Source of the DNA: JBOGGN01 sp050744165
GTDB lineage: Bacteria; Actinomycetota; Acidimicrobiia; Acidimicrobiales; Palsa-688
DNA length: 30,636 nt
Direction of reading: 5' to 3'
Assembly: GCA_050744165.1 (NCBI GenBank)
Contig: JBOGGN010000478.1
Span: 1-30,636 of the forward strand
Position numbers and translations under genes: made by a program. The notes under the pieces are model-generated. The model did no database searches. It was not told where the DNA came from and saw only the letters and a program-made list of their open reading frames with translations. Positions 21,987 through 30,604 of the stretch are shown here, one piece after another (position 1 is the stretch's first letter; every line of letters begins with the position of its first letter).

Positions 21987-22463
21987 TTATAAGCCCAGGT
22001 CGCCCTGCACGACGGACAGATCGGACGCCGCTGTCCGCAGTGCGGTCAGAGAGCCGGGGGCAGAGCGCTGCAAGGCCGGGACCAGGCTCGACGTTTCCGC
22101 CAGCCACCGATCCACGTCCGCCACCTGACGGGCACTCAGAGGGGCGCCACTGACGACTGCCTCGGCGGCTGCGACGGCCACGGCCAGCTTTTCAACATCC
22201 TCGTCGTAGCGGTTTTGTGGGACCAGAAGATCGCCGTCGCCGTTTAGGTCCTCGTCGAGGATGCGACTGAGCGATGTCGCCGCCGTGGTGATGGCTTGCC
22301 GGACGGGGGCGCCGGCCAGGGAGGTCGTCGACCGCGAGACTGGTGCCGCCCTCGCGTGGGCGGAGCCGCCGCAGGCGCCGGCCAAGAGGAGCACAACCGC
22401 CGCAGCCGCCGGGCGACGGATGCGGGGCAACGGTCGCCTTGCTCGGTGGGCAACTATTCCCAT
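21987..22463 (-). CDS. Small putative lipoprotein
   Basis: ATG at 22463 lies within the last codons of guaA, overlapping it by 10 bp, and gives 158 residues. The N-terminus is Arg-rich followed by AAAAVVLLLAGACGGSA, a signal sequence with a Cys near a loose lipobox, so a lipid-anchored exported protein is likely. The mature part is helical and includes DEDLNGDGDLLVPQNRYDEDVEKLAVAV, a Asp-rich loop that recalls a calcium-binding loop but is not a clear EF-hand. Function unknown. Overlap with guaA suggests translational coupling. Confidence 0.6.
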   Translation of the reverse strand: MGIVAHRARRPLPRIRRPAAAAVVLLLAGACGGSAHARAAPVSRSTTSLAGAPVRQAITTAATSLSRILDEDLNGDGDLLVPQNRYDEDVEKLAVAVAAAEAVVSGAPLSARQVADVDRWLAETSSLVPALQRSAPGSLTALRTAASDLSVVQGDLGL

Positions 22464-24049
22464 TCGATGGTGGCCGGCGGCTTGCTGGTGATGTCCAGCA
22501 CGACCCGGTTGACCTCGGGCACCTCGTTGGTGATCCGCGAGGAGATTCGGGCCAACACGTCGTACGGCAGCCGCGACCAGTCGGCGGTCATGGCGTCTTC
22601 GCTGGATACCGGCCGCAGCACCACCGGGTGGCCGTAGGTGCGCCCGTCCCCCTGCACTCCGACCGAGTGCACGTCGGCCAGCAGCACGACCGGGCACTGC
22701 CAGACGCTGCGGTCGAGGCCGGCGGCGGTCAGCTCGGCCCGGGCGATGGCGTCGGCCTGGCGCAGCACCGCCAACCGCGAGGCGGTCACCGCCCCGAGCA
22801 TGCGGATCGCCAGCCCCGGCCCTGGGAACGGGTGGCGCCACACGATCGCCTCGGGCAACCCGAGCTGGGCGCCGAGCGCCCGCACCTCGTCCTTGAACAG
22901 CGCCCGCAGCGGTTCGATCAGGCGGAACTTCAAGTCGGGCGGCAACCCGCCCACGTTGTGGTGGCTCTTGATGTTGGCAGTGCCGGTTCCGCCGCCGGAC
23001 TCCACCACGTCGGGGTACAGGGTCCCCTGCACCAGGAACTCGACGTCCGGACCGCCCTCTGCGACCTCCAAGGCTGCCTGCTCAAAGACCCGAATGAACT
23101 CACGCCCCACGATCTTTCGCTTGGTCTCGGGATCGACGACACCGTCGAGCGCCGCCAAGAAGCGGGCCTCGGCATCGACGACCACCAGGTTGATCCCGGT
23201 GGCGGCCACGTAGTCCCGGGCCACTTGCTCGCGCTCGCCCTCTCGCAGCAGCCCGTGGTCGACGAAGACGCAGGTCAGCTGGTCGCCGACCGCTCGGTGG
23301 ACCAGGGCCGCGGCGACGGCCGAGTCGACTCCGCCAGACAGCCCGCACAGCACCCGGCCCGGCCCTACCCTTTCGCCGACGGCCTTGATGGTCCGCTCGA
23401 TGATCCCGGTGGTCGTCCAGCGGGGCTCGATCCCCGCCCCGAGGCGCAGAAACCGCTCCAGCGTCGCCTGGCCGAACTCGGTGTGCAGCACCTCGGGGTG
23501 CCATTGCACGCCGAACAATCGGGCGTCGCGGTCCTCGATGGCGGCCACCGCGGCGCCCGGCGTCGAGGCGGTGACCTCGAAGCCGGGGGGCGCCTCCACC
23601 ACCGAATCGCGGTGCGACATCCACACCGCCTGCGCCGCCGGCTGGTCGCCAAAAAGTGTGCTGCCCGCCGCCACCGAGGCTTCGGTCCGCCCGAACTCGG
23701 CGGCGTCGGTGCGGGCGACCACCCCACCGAGTCCCCGCGCCAGGAGCTGGAACCCGTAGCAGATCCCAAGCACCGGTACCCCGGCGCGAAACAGCGCCGG
23801 ATCCACCCCCGGCGCTTCCCGGGCGTACACGCTGGCGGGACCGCCCGACAGGATGATGGCCGACGGCCGCCGGGCCAAAAGCTCGGCCGCCGACAGGGTG
23901 TGGGGCACGATCTCGCTGTAGACGTGCGCCTCCCGGACCCGCCGGGCGATCAACTGGGCGTACTGCGCACCGAAGTCGACGACCAGGACCGGGGACGCGT
24001 CGAGCGGGTCGTCGGAATCCGACTCCCTCAAGCCCGCCGAGCCAGCCAT
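22454..24049 (-). CDS. guaA: GMP synthase (glutamine-hydrolysing)
   Basis: Converts XMP to GMP using glutamine and ATP, the last step of guanine nucleotide synthesis. The N-terminal class I amidotransferase has the nucleophile Cys97 in GICYGFQ and the pair His184/Glu186 in WHPEV. The ATP-pyrophosphatase domain has the P-loop GLSGGVDSAV (236-245), and the C-terminal dimerisation domain ends PATIEWE as in most family members. The length of 531 residues is normal. The upstream 75 bp contain no unusual element recognised. Its 3' end overlaps the lipoprotein start. Confidence 0.97.
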   Translation of the reverse strand: MAGSAGLRESDSDDPLDASPVLVVDFGAQYAQLIARRVREAHVYSEIVPHTLSAAELLARRPSAIILSGGPASVYAREAPGVDPALFRAGVPVLGICYGFQLLARGLGGVVARTDAAEFGRTEASVAAGSTLFGDQPAAQAVWMSHRDSVVEAPPGFEVTASTPGAAVAAIEDRDARLFGVQWHPEVLHTEFGQATLERFLRLGAGIEPRWTTTGIIERTIKAVGERVGPGRVLCGLSGGVDSAVAAALVHRAVGDQLTCVFVDHGLLREGEREQVARDYVAATGINLVVVDAEARFLAALDGVVDPETKRKIVGREFIRVFEQAALEVAEGGPDVEFLVQGTLYPDVVESGGGTGTANIKSHHNVGGLPPDLKFRLIEPLRALFKDEVRALGAQLGLPEAIVWRHPFPGPGLAIRMLGAVTASRLAVLRQADAIARAELTAAGLDRSVWQCPVVLLADVHSVGVQGDGRTYGHPVVLRPVSSEDAMTADWSRLPYDVLARISSRITNEVPEVNRVVLDITSKPPATIEWE

Positions 24050-24124
24050 GACTCAGGGTATCCGAGGCAGAGGTGGGAAAAGGGCGACCTCCGATGGCGG
24101 GACGGCGCCTTTTCCCGGCCCTGC

Positions 24125-25027
24125 TCAAGCGATATGCATCAGTGGTTCGGGGCCCCTCGGCGCGGCGTAGGCCTGGGCGGCCGGGGATTGCCGGATGTAG
24201 GCCAGGGCCAGCGCCGTGTTGCACTCCTTCGACGGGTGGTAGCTGGGCTTGCAGTAGCGGGGGGCGGCGCTGATCAGGTACCAGATCCGGGGCAGGCGGC
24301 CGGTGTGGCGAGCCACCTTGTTGTAGCGGCGCACGCTCGCCCGGTCCTTGCGGGTCGTCGTCGGGTCGTGCTTGACGAGGAAGTGGGCGCCCCAGATCCA
24401 CAGGGCGATGATGGTCGGGCCGGTCACGCACATGGCGGCCACACGGCGGGGGTAGCCGCCGCTCATGCCCCGGTACAGGTCGTAGGCGACCGCGCGGTGC
24501 TCGACCTCCTCGGAACCGTGCCAGCGCAGCAGGTCGAGCATCACCGGGTCGGCGTGGGCCCGGTCTAGGGCCGCGGAGTCGGAGATGGCCCACCAGCCGA
24601 GGATGCAGGTGAAGTGCTCGATGGCGGCGATGATGGCGAGGCGGGTGATGAGCCACGACTTGCGCATCCACTGCGGCCCCTGGTTGAGGCCCAGGTGGTG
24701 GTCGCCCAGGAACTTGGTGAAGAACCAGTTCATGAAGTTGGTGTACCGGGTGGTCGACAGGCCTTGGGCGGCGAGGTGGTCGAGCACGGCCTGGTGGGCG
24801 CGACCGTGGATCGCCTCCTGGCCGATGAATCCCTTCACGTCCTCCCGGAGTTGGCCTTCGGGCAGGAACGGCATCGCCTGGCGGTAGACATCACAGAACC
24901 AGGCTTCGCCGGCTGGCAGCAGCAGGTGGAGCACGTTGATGACATGGGTGGTGAAGGCGTCGCCGGGGATCCAGTGCAGCGGGGTGCTGTCCCAGTCGAA
25001 CTTGACCCGGCGGGCTTTGAGTGACAT
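24125..25027 (-). CDS. PF10118-type metal-dependent hydrolase-like protein with di-iron motifs
   Basis: A 300-residue protein of the family named metal-dependent hydrolase (PF10118). Its ligand pattern resembles ferritin-like di-iron carboxylate proteins: Glu41 (PAGEAWF), QEAIHGRAH (Glu71, His74), AAIEHFT (Glu137, His138) and HGSEEVEHRAV (Glu173/174/176, His177). A hydrophobic stretch (VAAMCVTGPTIIALWIWGAHFLV) may associate with the membrane. AGGAGG precedes the ATG, 18 bp after the alpha/beta hydrolase stop, so it is the last gene of the TetR-led operon. Substrate unknown; an oxygenase role is as plausible as hydrolysis. Confidence 0.82.
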   Translation of the reverse strand: MSLKARRVKFDWDSTPLHWIPGDAFTTHVINVLHLLLPAGEAWFCDVYRQAMPFLPEGQLREDVKGFIGQEAIHGRAHQAVLDHLAAQGLSTTRYTNFMNWFFTKFLGDHHLGLNQGPQWMRKSWLITRLAIIAAIEHFTCILGWWAISDSAALDRAHADPVMLDLLRWHGSEEVEHRAVAYDLYRGMSGGYPRRVAAMCVTGPTIIALWIWGAHFLVKHDPTTTRKDRASVRRYNKVARHTGRLPRIWYLISAAPRYCKPSYHPSKECNTALALAYIRQSPAAQAYAAPRGPEPLMHIA

Positions 25028-25045
25028 ATCTCCTCCTTAGGTGAG

Positions 25046-26047
25046 CTAGACGGTTGAAGGGGTGGCGCGGGCGGATGTGGTGGACGTGACGCCCCAGGTC
25101 CCCGCGGGCGGGAGGCCGATGCCCAGCCGGGAGCGGCCCAGCCGCGGCGATTGAGGACCACCCTCGATATGGTCGACCAACTCGGTGATGTAGTCGGCCG
25201 ACAGCTTCGGGTCGGTCCGGGGCAGCCAGTGCCCGGCCATCACTTCGGTGCGCCACAACTTGTCGGGGACCCAGCGTTCCAGCCCTTCGCTCAGCCCCTC
25301 GGTCACGTAGTGGTCCCGGACCGCAACGATGGCCTGCACGGGGACCGTCGTCTGCTTTGGGTGGGGAAACAGCAGCCGCCGCCGGAAGTTGGCCCGGTAC
25401 AGCTTGACGCCCCTCGCCCCGTCCTCGGCAATGGTTGGGGCGGGATAGGTCGGGGAGGGAGGCACCTTTTCCAGTCGCGCTACCAGCTTGGGCCAGCGCT
25501 GACCGAGTCCCAGTTTCCAGACCAGGCCGGCGCCGGGCAGGTGGAAGGCGACGATGTACCAGGAGTGGATCTCCTGCTCGATCAGCTGGCCCAGGTTGTG
25601 GGGGCTCGGGTGGGTCATCCGGTGGCGGAGCCAGACGGCCACATGGTCCAACCCCGGGGCGAAGAACGAGGTGTACGAGGCAAACCGACCGGGGTCGGTG
25701 CAGACCGCCTCCCACCCCTGGATGGAGCCCCAGTCGTGGCCCACCAGGTGCACCTGGCGGCCCGGGCTGACGGCGTCGGCGACCGCCGCCATGTCCCCGA
25801 CGAGGGCGTCGAGGCGATAGTCCCGAGTCCGCCCAGGGGAGGCGGAGCGCCCGGCCCCGCGCACGTCGTAGGCGACCACGTGGTAGCGCGGCGCCAAGAG
25901 CTCGGCGACCGGCTCCCACATGGAGGAGGTGTCCGGGTAGCCGTGGACCAGCAGGACCGTCGGCCGGGCATCATCTGCCGACCCCCACTCGGTGACGGCC
26001 AGCTGCACGCCCCCGTGGCCGGAGACGAACCGTTGGGAGGTGCTCAT
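25046..26047 (-). CDS. Alpha/beta-hydrolase fold protein (epoxide hydrolase-like)
   Basis: A 333-residue alpha/beta hydrolase. The HGYPDTSSMW motif (35-44) gives the oxyanion hole, GHDWGS (103-108) carries a nucleophilic Asp105 as in epoxide hydrolases and haloalkane dehalogenases, and MAGHWLPRTDP carries the likely catalytic His; an Asp in VAVRDHYV is the likely acid. The ATG at 26047 overlaps the upstream stop as ATGA and has AAAGGGG upstream. The C-terminus bears an extra ~35 residue low-complexity tail. It is the third gene of the operon; substrate unknown. Confidence 0.88.
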   Translation of the reverse strand: MSTSQRFVSGHGGVQLAVTEWGSADDARPTVLLVHGYPDTSSMWEPVAELLAPRYHVVAYDVRGAGRSASPGRTRDYRLDALVGDMAAVADAVSPGRQVHLVGHDWGSIQGWEAVCTDPGRFASYTSFFAPGLDHVAVWLRHRMTHPSPHNLGQLIEQEIHSWYIVAFHLPGAGLVWKLGLGQRWPKLVARLEKVPPSPTYPAPTIAEDGARGVKLYRANFRRRLLFPHPKQTTVPVQAIVAVRDHYVTEGLSEGLERWVPDKLWRTEVMAGHWLPRTDPKLSADYITELVDHIEGGPQSPRLGRSRLGIGLPPAGTWGVTSTTSARATPSTV

Positions 26048-26889
26048 GCCAGACCCCTTTCTCGCCAGCGCCGTACGTGTGGCAGGTCGTCGTCGAGCCA
26101 GTAGGCACCGTCGCCGGTGACCACCAGCAGTTCCTCGAACTTGGCGCCGACTCCGCGGTGCCCGAGGTGTGGCTCGACGGCCCACAGGCCGGGACCCGGT
26201 GGATGCTGGGAAAAGCGCCCCCGGTTCCACAGCGGCGACCGCCGAGCGGGTGCGGCCACCACGGCCGAGCGCAGCAGGGTGGCGGTGGTGCCGATCCCGA
26301 AGCCGAACGCGATGGCGTTGTGGGCCCGGGGCTCGACGTGGCCGACTTGGTGGGCGATGACGCCGAAGGGATACGCCTGGTGGCGGTTCTCGTACCCCTG
26401 CTCCGCCGCCAGGTCGTCGACCGCCCGGTAGACGTCGCCTTGGGTGGCTCCGGCGTTGACCCGCTGCAGGATCAGGGCCCGGTGCTTGACCAGGTCGTCC
26501 TGGAGCCTCGCCAGCACCAGGTTGTCGCCCAGACAGCCGGTGAAGCCGATGTCAGCGGTGTAGCCGTTTGTGATCGGGGCGCAGTCGAGGATGAACGGCA
26601 TGCCCTCGACGAGGGCCCGATCGGTCGGGAAGAACTTGTGCGGAAGGCCCACGCCACGCAGCGCGGTGCGGTCGCCGAACCATACGAAGGGCAGATGGAA
26701 CCAGGTGTCCACGCCGTGGTCGCTGACCCAGGTCCGCATCGCTTTGGCGGCTTGACGCTCGGTGACGCCTGGCTTCAGGGTGGCGGCGACCGCCTCGGCG
26801 CAGTCATAGGCGAGGCGTTGCGCCCGCCGGTACCCGTCCAGGTCCTCCGTCGAGGGTTCTTGGCGGTTCGTATGGACGGTGATGGTCAC
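26044..26889 (-). CDS. M24 (pita-bread) metallopeptidase-family protein
   Basis: GTG at 26889, with GGAGGA upstream and overlapping the TetR stop (GTGA), gives 281 residues. The five metal-ligand positions of the M24 fold can be seen: Asp102 (ILDCAP), Asp113 (YTADIGFTG), His184 or His180 (VIAHQVGH), Glu239 (LWAVEPHLG) and Glu252 (KFEELLVV). M24 proteins include methionine and proline aminopeptidases, creatinase and other C-N hydrolases, so the substrate is open. An insert between HNAIAF and GLWAVEP is longer than usual. Coexpression with two other hydrolase-like enzymes suggests a small-molecule pathway. Confidence 0.87.
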   Translation of the reverse strand: MTITVHTNRQEPSTEDLDGYRRAQRLAYDCAEAVAATLKPGVTERQAAKAMRTWVSDHGVDTWFHLPFVWFGDRTALRGVGLPHKFFPTDRALVEGMPFILDCAPITNGYTADIGFTGCLGDNLVLARLQDDLVKHRALILQRVNAGATQGDVYRAVDDLAAEQGYENRHQAYPFGVIAHQVGHVEPRAHNAIAFGFGIGTTATLLRSAVVAAPARRSPLWNRGRFSQHPPGPGLWAVEPHLGHRGVGAKFEELLVVTGDGAYWLDDDLPHVRRWRERGLA

Positions 26890-27575
26890 GACTGTCCTCC
26901 GGACGGGGTCGATGCGGGCGGCGTGGTTGGCTCGGCTGGTACCGGTTGGCGCGGCTGAAGAGCTGCTTCGACAATGGCCGCCAGAGCCGCCCACCGTTCC
27001 CGGTCGGGGCCCGAGCCGCTGCCTCGCAACGATGCGATGTGGGCCAGCTGGTACAGCACGGCGGTCTCGATGCCGAGGGCCAGCACGTCGGCGTCGATGT
27101 CGGCGTTGACGAGCCCGGCCTCCTGGCCGAACTTGATCAGCCCCGCCAGCTCTACCCGAAGCGAAGCCTGGGTGGGCAGGGCGTGGAGCCGTTCGGGCCC
27201 CATCGGCTCGGCGCCGCTCAGCACCCGCGCCGCCAGGGGATGGTTGTCCAGGGCCAGGCTCAGCTGGTCGGTGAGCCGGCCCAAGACGGCGCTCACCGAG
27301 CCGCCGACATCGCCAAAGACCAGCTTGCGGACCATGTTGGTCATCTCCGCGCTGTCAGCGTCGACGGCGGCGAGGAACAGCGCCTCCTTGTCGGCGAAGT
27401 ACCGGTACGGAGCGCCGGCGGTCATCCCAATGTCGCGGGCGACGTCCGCCACCGAAGTCCGCTGGTACCCGTCCCGGGAGAAGCGGGTGATGGCCGCGGC
27501 GATCAGGGCCGCCTTGGTTCGCTTCCCCTTGGAACGGTCCTCGTGCAAAAGTGACGATTCAACAATGTTTTGCAC
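26886..27575 (-). CDS. TetR family regulator heading a catabolic-type operon
   Basis: A 229-residue TetR protein starting at GTG 27575. The DNA-binding domain is KRTKAALIAAAITRFSRDGYQRTSVADVARDIGMTAGAPYRYFADKEALFLAAV (18-71). The C-terminal half is helical, ending in a Pro/Thr-rich tail. The stop overlaps the start of the M24 gene, so it is the first gene of a four-gene operon that it likely regulates. A promoter with -10 only 6 nt before the GTG implies a leaderless mRNA. Effector unknown. Confidence 0.9.
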   Translation of the reverse strand: MQNIVESSLLHEDRSKGKRTKAALIAAAITRFSRDGYQRTSVADVARDIGMTAGAPYRYFADKEALFLAAVDADSAEMTNMVRKLVFGDVGGSVSAVLGRLTDQLSLALDNHPLAARVLSGAEPMGPERLHALPTQASLRVELAGLIKFGQEAGLVNADIDADVLALGIETAVLYQLAHIASLRGSGSGPDRERWAALAAIVEAALQPRQPVPAEPTTPPASTPSGGQS

Positions 27576-27581
27576 ATCGAT

Positions 27582-27609
27582 AGAATACTTCGAACCGCTC
27601 GATTGTCAA
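27582..27609 (-). promoter_or_regulatory. Promoter of the TetR operon, probably leaderless
   Basis: On the leftward strand TTGACA (27609-27604) and TATTCT (27587-27582) are 16 bp apart, and GTG 27575 begins 6 nt after the -10, the usual distance to a transcription start. The spacer includes TTCGAA (27589-27594) and the -10 is followed by ATCGAT (27576-27581), small palindromes where a repressor could bind. Confidence 0.6.
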
Positions 27610-27705
27610 GGGGAGCTTCCCTGAGCCACGGCGCCCGGATCTGCCCAGCGCCTGCTCGACCATCTTCGGGAGCGGAGCGCACTCACTCGCCGGCCCCTTC
27701 AGCGG

Positions 27706-29061
27706 TTATGCGCCAGCGACCGTCGCTTCGATCTGATGGAAGGTCGTGGTGGGCAGTTGGGTGCTCTTTGCCGTGAGGGCGATGAGCACCACACGGCCGG
27801 GCTGCACGAAGTAATCGAACACCTCGGACAATGTCGAGCCCTCGAAGGTGGTCTGGGCCGACACTTGCTCGGCATCGCCGACGGCCAAATGGACCGGCGT
27901 TGCCGATACGTTTCGGTCCCCGGCACCTTTCAGCGAGGTGGTGAATGCCGACGACGGTACCTGCGAGAGGCTCTCGGTGCCCGGGCTGGCGACACTGTAG
28001 GAGAAGACGGACTGGTTGCCGCCGACATTGACGGCGAAGACACCGAGCTGCTCGGCGTGCACCAACGACTCGATATCGAGGGCCAGGATTCCCTTCACAG
28101 TCGGGTTGGCAGTGGCAACGTCGGTCAACTGGCGGCTCATCGAGCTTGACTGCAGCGACTCCGTGACCCAACTCGAGGGAACGGCGAGGCTGATGTGGTT
28201 GGCGTGGTCCGCGAGGCGCTGGTCGCCCGGCGGGGTGGTCACCGTCGTCGTGGTCGTCGCGGGCACCGTCGTGGTGCTGACCGTCGTCGGCGGGAGCCCC
28301 GCGATGAGGTCGGTGCGCGGTGACTTCTTTTGGTGGACCAGCAGCGCCGCGATGCCGGCCACGAGCAGAGCCATCGCCACCACGGTCAACACGCCGGGGC
28401 CGACCCGGTTGAGGAGACCAGTCGACCGTTTCTCCGGGCCCCAGGAAAAGTCCTCCCACGTCCCATCCCTGCGAGCGACGGGTTCGGGCCCGACGGGCCG
28501 GTCGCGGCGAGCCGCTCGCCGAGCGCCGAGGGAGGCTTGCCGGGCGGCCTCGCGGTCGGCATCGGCATGGCGGTCATGGTCGGCGGTGTCGGGGCGGCCG
28601 TCGGTGTGGCCGTCGGTGTGGCCGTCGGTACGGCCGTCGGTACGGCCGTCGTGGTCAGCCAGGTCGTCGAAGGCGCCGCCCGTCATGGCGCCGGCAACGA
28701 CAGTGGGCGTCGTGCGGGAGCGGGCGCCGCGGCGGGCCCCGCCCAGTTGGGCGCCGCCGGCAGATCCTGGGTCCTCGAAGCCGGCGCCGCCTCGATCGTC
28801 GTAGCGGTCGTCGTCGTAGCGGTCGTCGTCTTCGTCGGTGCCGCTGGCGCGGGGGCGGTCGTCGTACTCGTCCTCCTCATCGTCGTAGTCGTCGTCATAC
28901 CCGTCGTCTTCGTATTCGTCGACCTCGTCCCCGTATTCGTCCTCGTACGCGTCGTCGCCGTAGTCCTCGTACTCGTCCTCGTCGTCGTAGTTGTCGGCGT
29001 CGGCGTCACCGTCGCCGCCCACGTAGGTGCGGGTCACCGGGCTTACTGTACGGAACCGCAC
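27706..29061 (-). CDS. Acidic single-pass membrane protein with repeat region
   Basis: About 451 residues if GTG 29061 is used; GTG at 29037 or 29022 are alternatives. The N-terminal ~90 residues are almost wholly Asp, Glu and Tyr with some Gly. A Thr-Asp-Gly-Arg/His tetrapeptide repeat and a basic stretch (ARRAARRDR) follow, then one membrane helix (GPGVLTVVAMALLVAGIAALLV), a Thr/Pro-rich linker (PPTTVSTTTVPATTTTTVTT) and a ~180-residue outer domain (HISLAVPSSWVTESLQ onward) that recalls the lipoprotein/PsbP-like domains of actinobacteria. The acidic part should be cytoplasmic. Function unknown. It lies 19 bp downstream of the MocA-like gene. Confidence 0.7.
   Translation of the reverse strand: MRFRTVSPVTRTYVGGDGDADADNYDDEDEYEDYGDDAYEDEYGDEVDEYEDDGYDDDYDDEEDEYDDRPRASGTDEDDDRYDDDRYDDRGGAGFEDPGSAGGAQLGGARRGARSRTTPTVVAGAMTGGAFDDLADHDGRTDGRTDGHTDGHTDGRPDTADHDRHADADREAARQASLGARRAARRDRPVGPEPVARRDGTWEDFSWGPEKRSTGLLNRVGPGVLTVVAMALLVAGIAALLVHQKKSPRTDLIAGLPPTTVSTTTVPATTTTTVTTPPGDQRLADHANHISLAVPSSWVTESLQSSSMSRQLTDVATANPTVKGILALDIESLVHAEQLGVFAVNVGGNQSVFSYSVASPGTESLSQVPSSAFTTSLKGAGDRNVSATPVHLAVGDAEQVSAQTTFEGSTLSEVFDYFVQPGRVVLIALTAKSTQLPTTTFHQIEATVAGA
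28594..28652. repeat. 12-bp tandem repeat encoding Thr-Asp-Gly-Arg/His
   Basis: The + strand shows the unit GGCCGTCGGTGT twice, then GGCCGTCGGTAC twice, with partial units at both ends. In the leftward gene this encodes TDGR, TDGR, TDGH, TDGH, each 12 bp. Confidence 0.75.
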
Positions 29062-29080
29062 ATGCCGGGCGCGGAACCCC

Positions 29081-29668
29081 TCAGCCGGGACCGGAGGCGG
29101 CGCGGAGGTCCTCGACGGTGTCTATGTCCGTCGGGTCGGAGTCGCAGGCCACCTCAATGACCAACTCGGGGTGGCGCTGCATGAGGACCCGGGCGCCGGC
29201 GTCGCCCTCGGTCGGCAACTCATCCCAACAGTCGCGGTCGATGCGCACGGGGTTCCGCCGACGCCCGCCATAGGTGGCAACCGCGATCGGCGCTCCCGCG
29301 GAGACGGCCACCGCCTGCCAGGCGGTGCTGGCAACGAGCGGCTGGTCGCCGAGACCAACCACCAGGCGGTCGATGGGGAGCGCCCGGGCCGCAGCCACCG
29401 CTACTTGGAGCGAGGTCGCCTGGCCGTCGGCCCACCGGGGGTTGACCAGCACATCGACGCCCGGCGGGACCACGCCGGCGGCGGCCAGGTCGACGGCCCC
29501 GGTGACGACCCAGGTCCGGTCCAGCCCGGCCGCCAGCGCGTGCTCCAACGCCCAAACCACGACCGCCCGCCCCCGAAACGGCGCCAGCAACTTGTGGACC
29601 GCGCCCTCGAAGCGGCTCCCGGCTCCCGCGGCGAGGACGACAGCGACGGCACGAGGCGTGGGGCTCAT
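29081..29668 (-). CDS. MocA/MobA-like molybdenum cofactor nucleotidyltransferase
   Basis: A 195-residue NTP transferase. VVLAAGAGSRFEG (10-22) is the nucleotide-binding loop, LVVGLGDQPLVA the metal-binding strand, and RRNPVRIDRDCWDELPTEGDAGARVLMQRHP the segment typical of MocA proteins that attach CMP to molybdopterin for xanthine-dehydrogenase-type enzymes. It ends DIDTVEDL, also usual. No molybdoenzyme gene is in the window, so the target is unknown. The gene leads the acidic membrane protein gene by 19 bp and diverges from the LLM oxidoreductase across 63 bp. Confidence 0.85.
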   Translation of the reverse strand: MSPTPRAVAVVLAAGAGSRFEGAVHKLLAPFRGRAVVVWALEHALAAGLDRTWVVTGAVDLAAAGVVPPGVDVLVNPRWADGQATSLQVAVAAARALPIDRLVVGLGDQPLVASTAWQAVAVSAGAPIAVATYGGRRRNPVRIDRDCWDELPTEGDAGARVLMQRHPELVIEVACDSDPTDIDTVEDLRAASGPG

Positions 29669-29731
29669 GGCGCCCTATTTTTCCAACCTCAACGGCCGCG
29701 TAGGTTCATGTCCAAGAGAAAGGGAGATGGC

Positions 29732-30604
29732 GTGAGGCTTGGATTGCATGTTTCCGATTTCACCTGGAATGGAGGCGCCGCGACCCTGCGCCGCGACCTC
29801 GCTCGCGTCGTGGAGCAGGCCGACGAGGCGGGTTTCGACCGCATCAGCGTCATGGACCACGTCTGGCAGATATCGGTCATCGGACCGCCGGAACACGAGA
29901 TGCTGGAGGCTTACACCACCCTCGGGTTCATAGCGGCGCACACCGAGCGGGCGAAGCTGCTCACCCTCGTGACCGGCTGCGTGTACCGCCCGCCGGGGAT
30001 GCTGGCCAAGATGGTCACCACCCTTGACGTGCTTTCGGGAGGCCGGGCGTGGCTCGGCATCGGTGCCGCCTGGAACGAAGAGGAGTCCCGGGGATTGGGC
30101 CTGCCGTTCCCGCCGCTCGCCGAGCGATTCGAGCGCCTCGAGGAGACCATCCAGATCTGCCTGCAGATGTGGAGCGGTGACGAGGGCCCCTTCGACGGCA
30201 AGCACAACCACCTTGGACGCACGCTCAACTCGCCCCAGCCGCTGAGCAAACCGCACCCACCCATCCTCATCGGCGGCTCGGGCGAGAAGAAGACGCTGCG
30301 CCTGGTGGCCAAGTACGCGCAGGCCTGCAACCTGTTCCCAAGCCCGGACCTGGCCCGCAAGCTCGAGGTGCTGCGCGGCCACTGCGAGGCCGAGGGCACC
30401 GACTACGACGCCATCGAAAAGACGGCCACGACCCGTTTCGACGTCGGCGACCAGGGCGAGAAGGTCGACGAGCTGATCGGACAGCTGCGCTGGATGGCCG
30501 ACCAGGGCATCGAGGTGGTCGAGGGGACGATGATCGGGGTGGCGGACCACCACCAGCTCGAGATCATGGGCAAAGAGGTCATCCCGGCGGTCGCCGAGTT
30601 TTGA
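29732..30604 (+). CDS. LLM-class F420-dependent oxidoreductase
   Basis: A 290-residue luciferase-like (TIM-barrel) oxidoreductase of the TIGR03560-like group, likely using coenzyme F420. GTG 29732 was chosen because AAGGGAG lies 8-9 nt upstream and it yields MRLGLHVSDFTW, the usual start; ATG 29708 is in frame. Motifs: FDRISVMDHVWQ, LLTLVTGCVYRPPGMLAKMVTTLDVLSGGRAWLGIGAAWNEEE (central F420/FMN-binding part), ILIGGSGEKKTLRLVAKYAQACNLF and a helical C-terminus. Substrate unknown. The last 32 bp of the window hold no gene. Confidence 0.9.
   Translation: MRLGLHVSDFTWNGGAATLRRDLARVVEQADEAGFDRISVMDHVWQISVIGPPEHEMLEAYTTLGFIAAHTERAKLLTLVTGCVYRPPGMLAKMVTTLDVLSGGRAWLGIGAAWNEEESRGLGLPFPPLAERFERLEETIQICLQMWSGDEGPFDGKHNHLGRTLNSPQPLSKPHPPILIGGSGEKKTLRLVAKYAQACNLFPSPDLARKLEVLRGHCEAEGTDYDAIEKTATTRFDVGDQGEKVDELIGQLRWMADQGIEVVEGTMIGVADHHQLEIMGKEVIPAVAEF

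Noticed and set aside
23100..24671. Long leftward frame across guaA and the PF10118 gene
   Set aside because: Arg/Gly/Pro/His-rich translation without domains, overlapping two well-supported genes in other frames.
28330..29160. Long + strand frame rich in Val and Ala, looking like membrane helices
   Set aside because: It is the complement of the acidic Asp/Glu/Tyr tract; GTC/GAC complementarity produces the Val runs.
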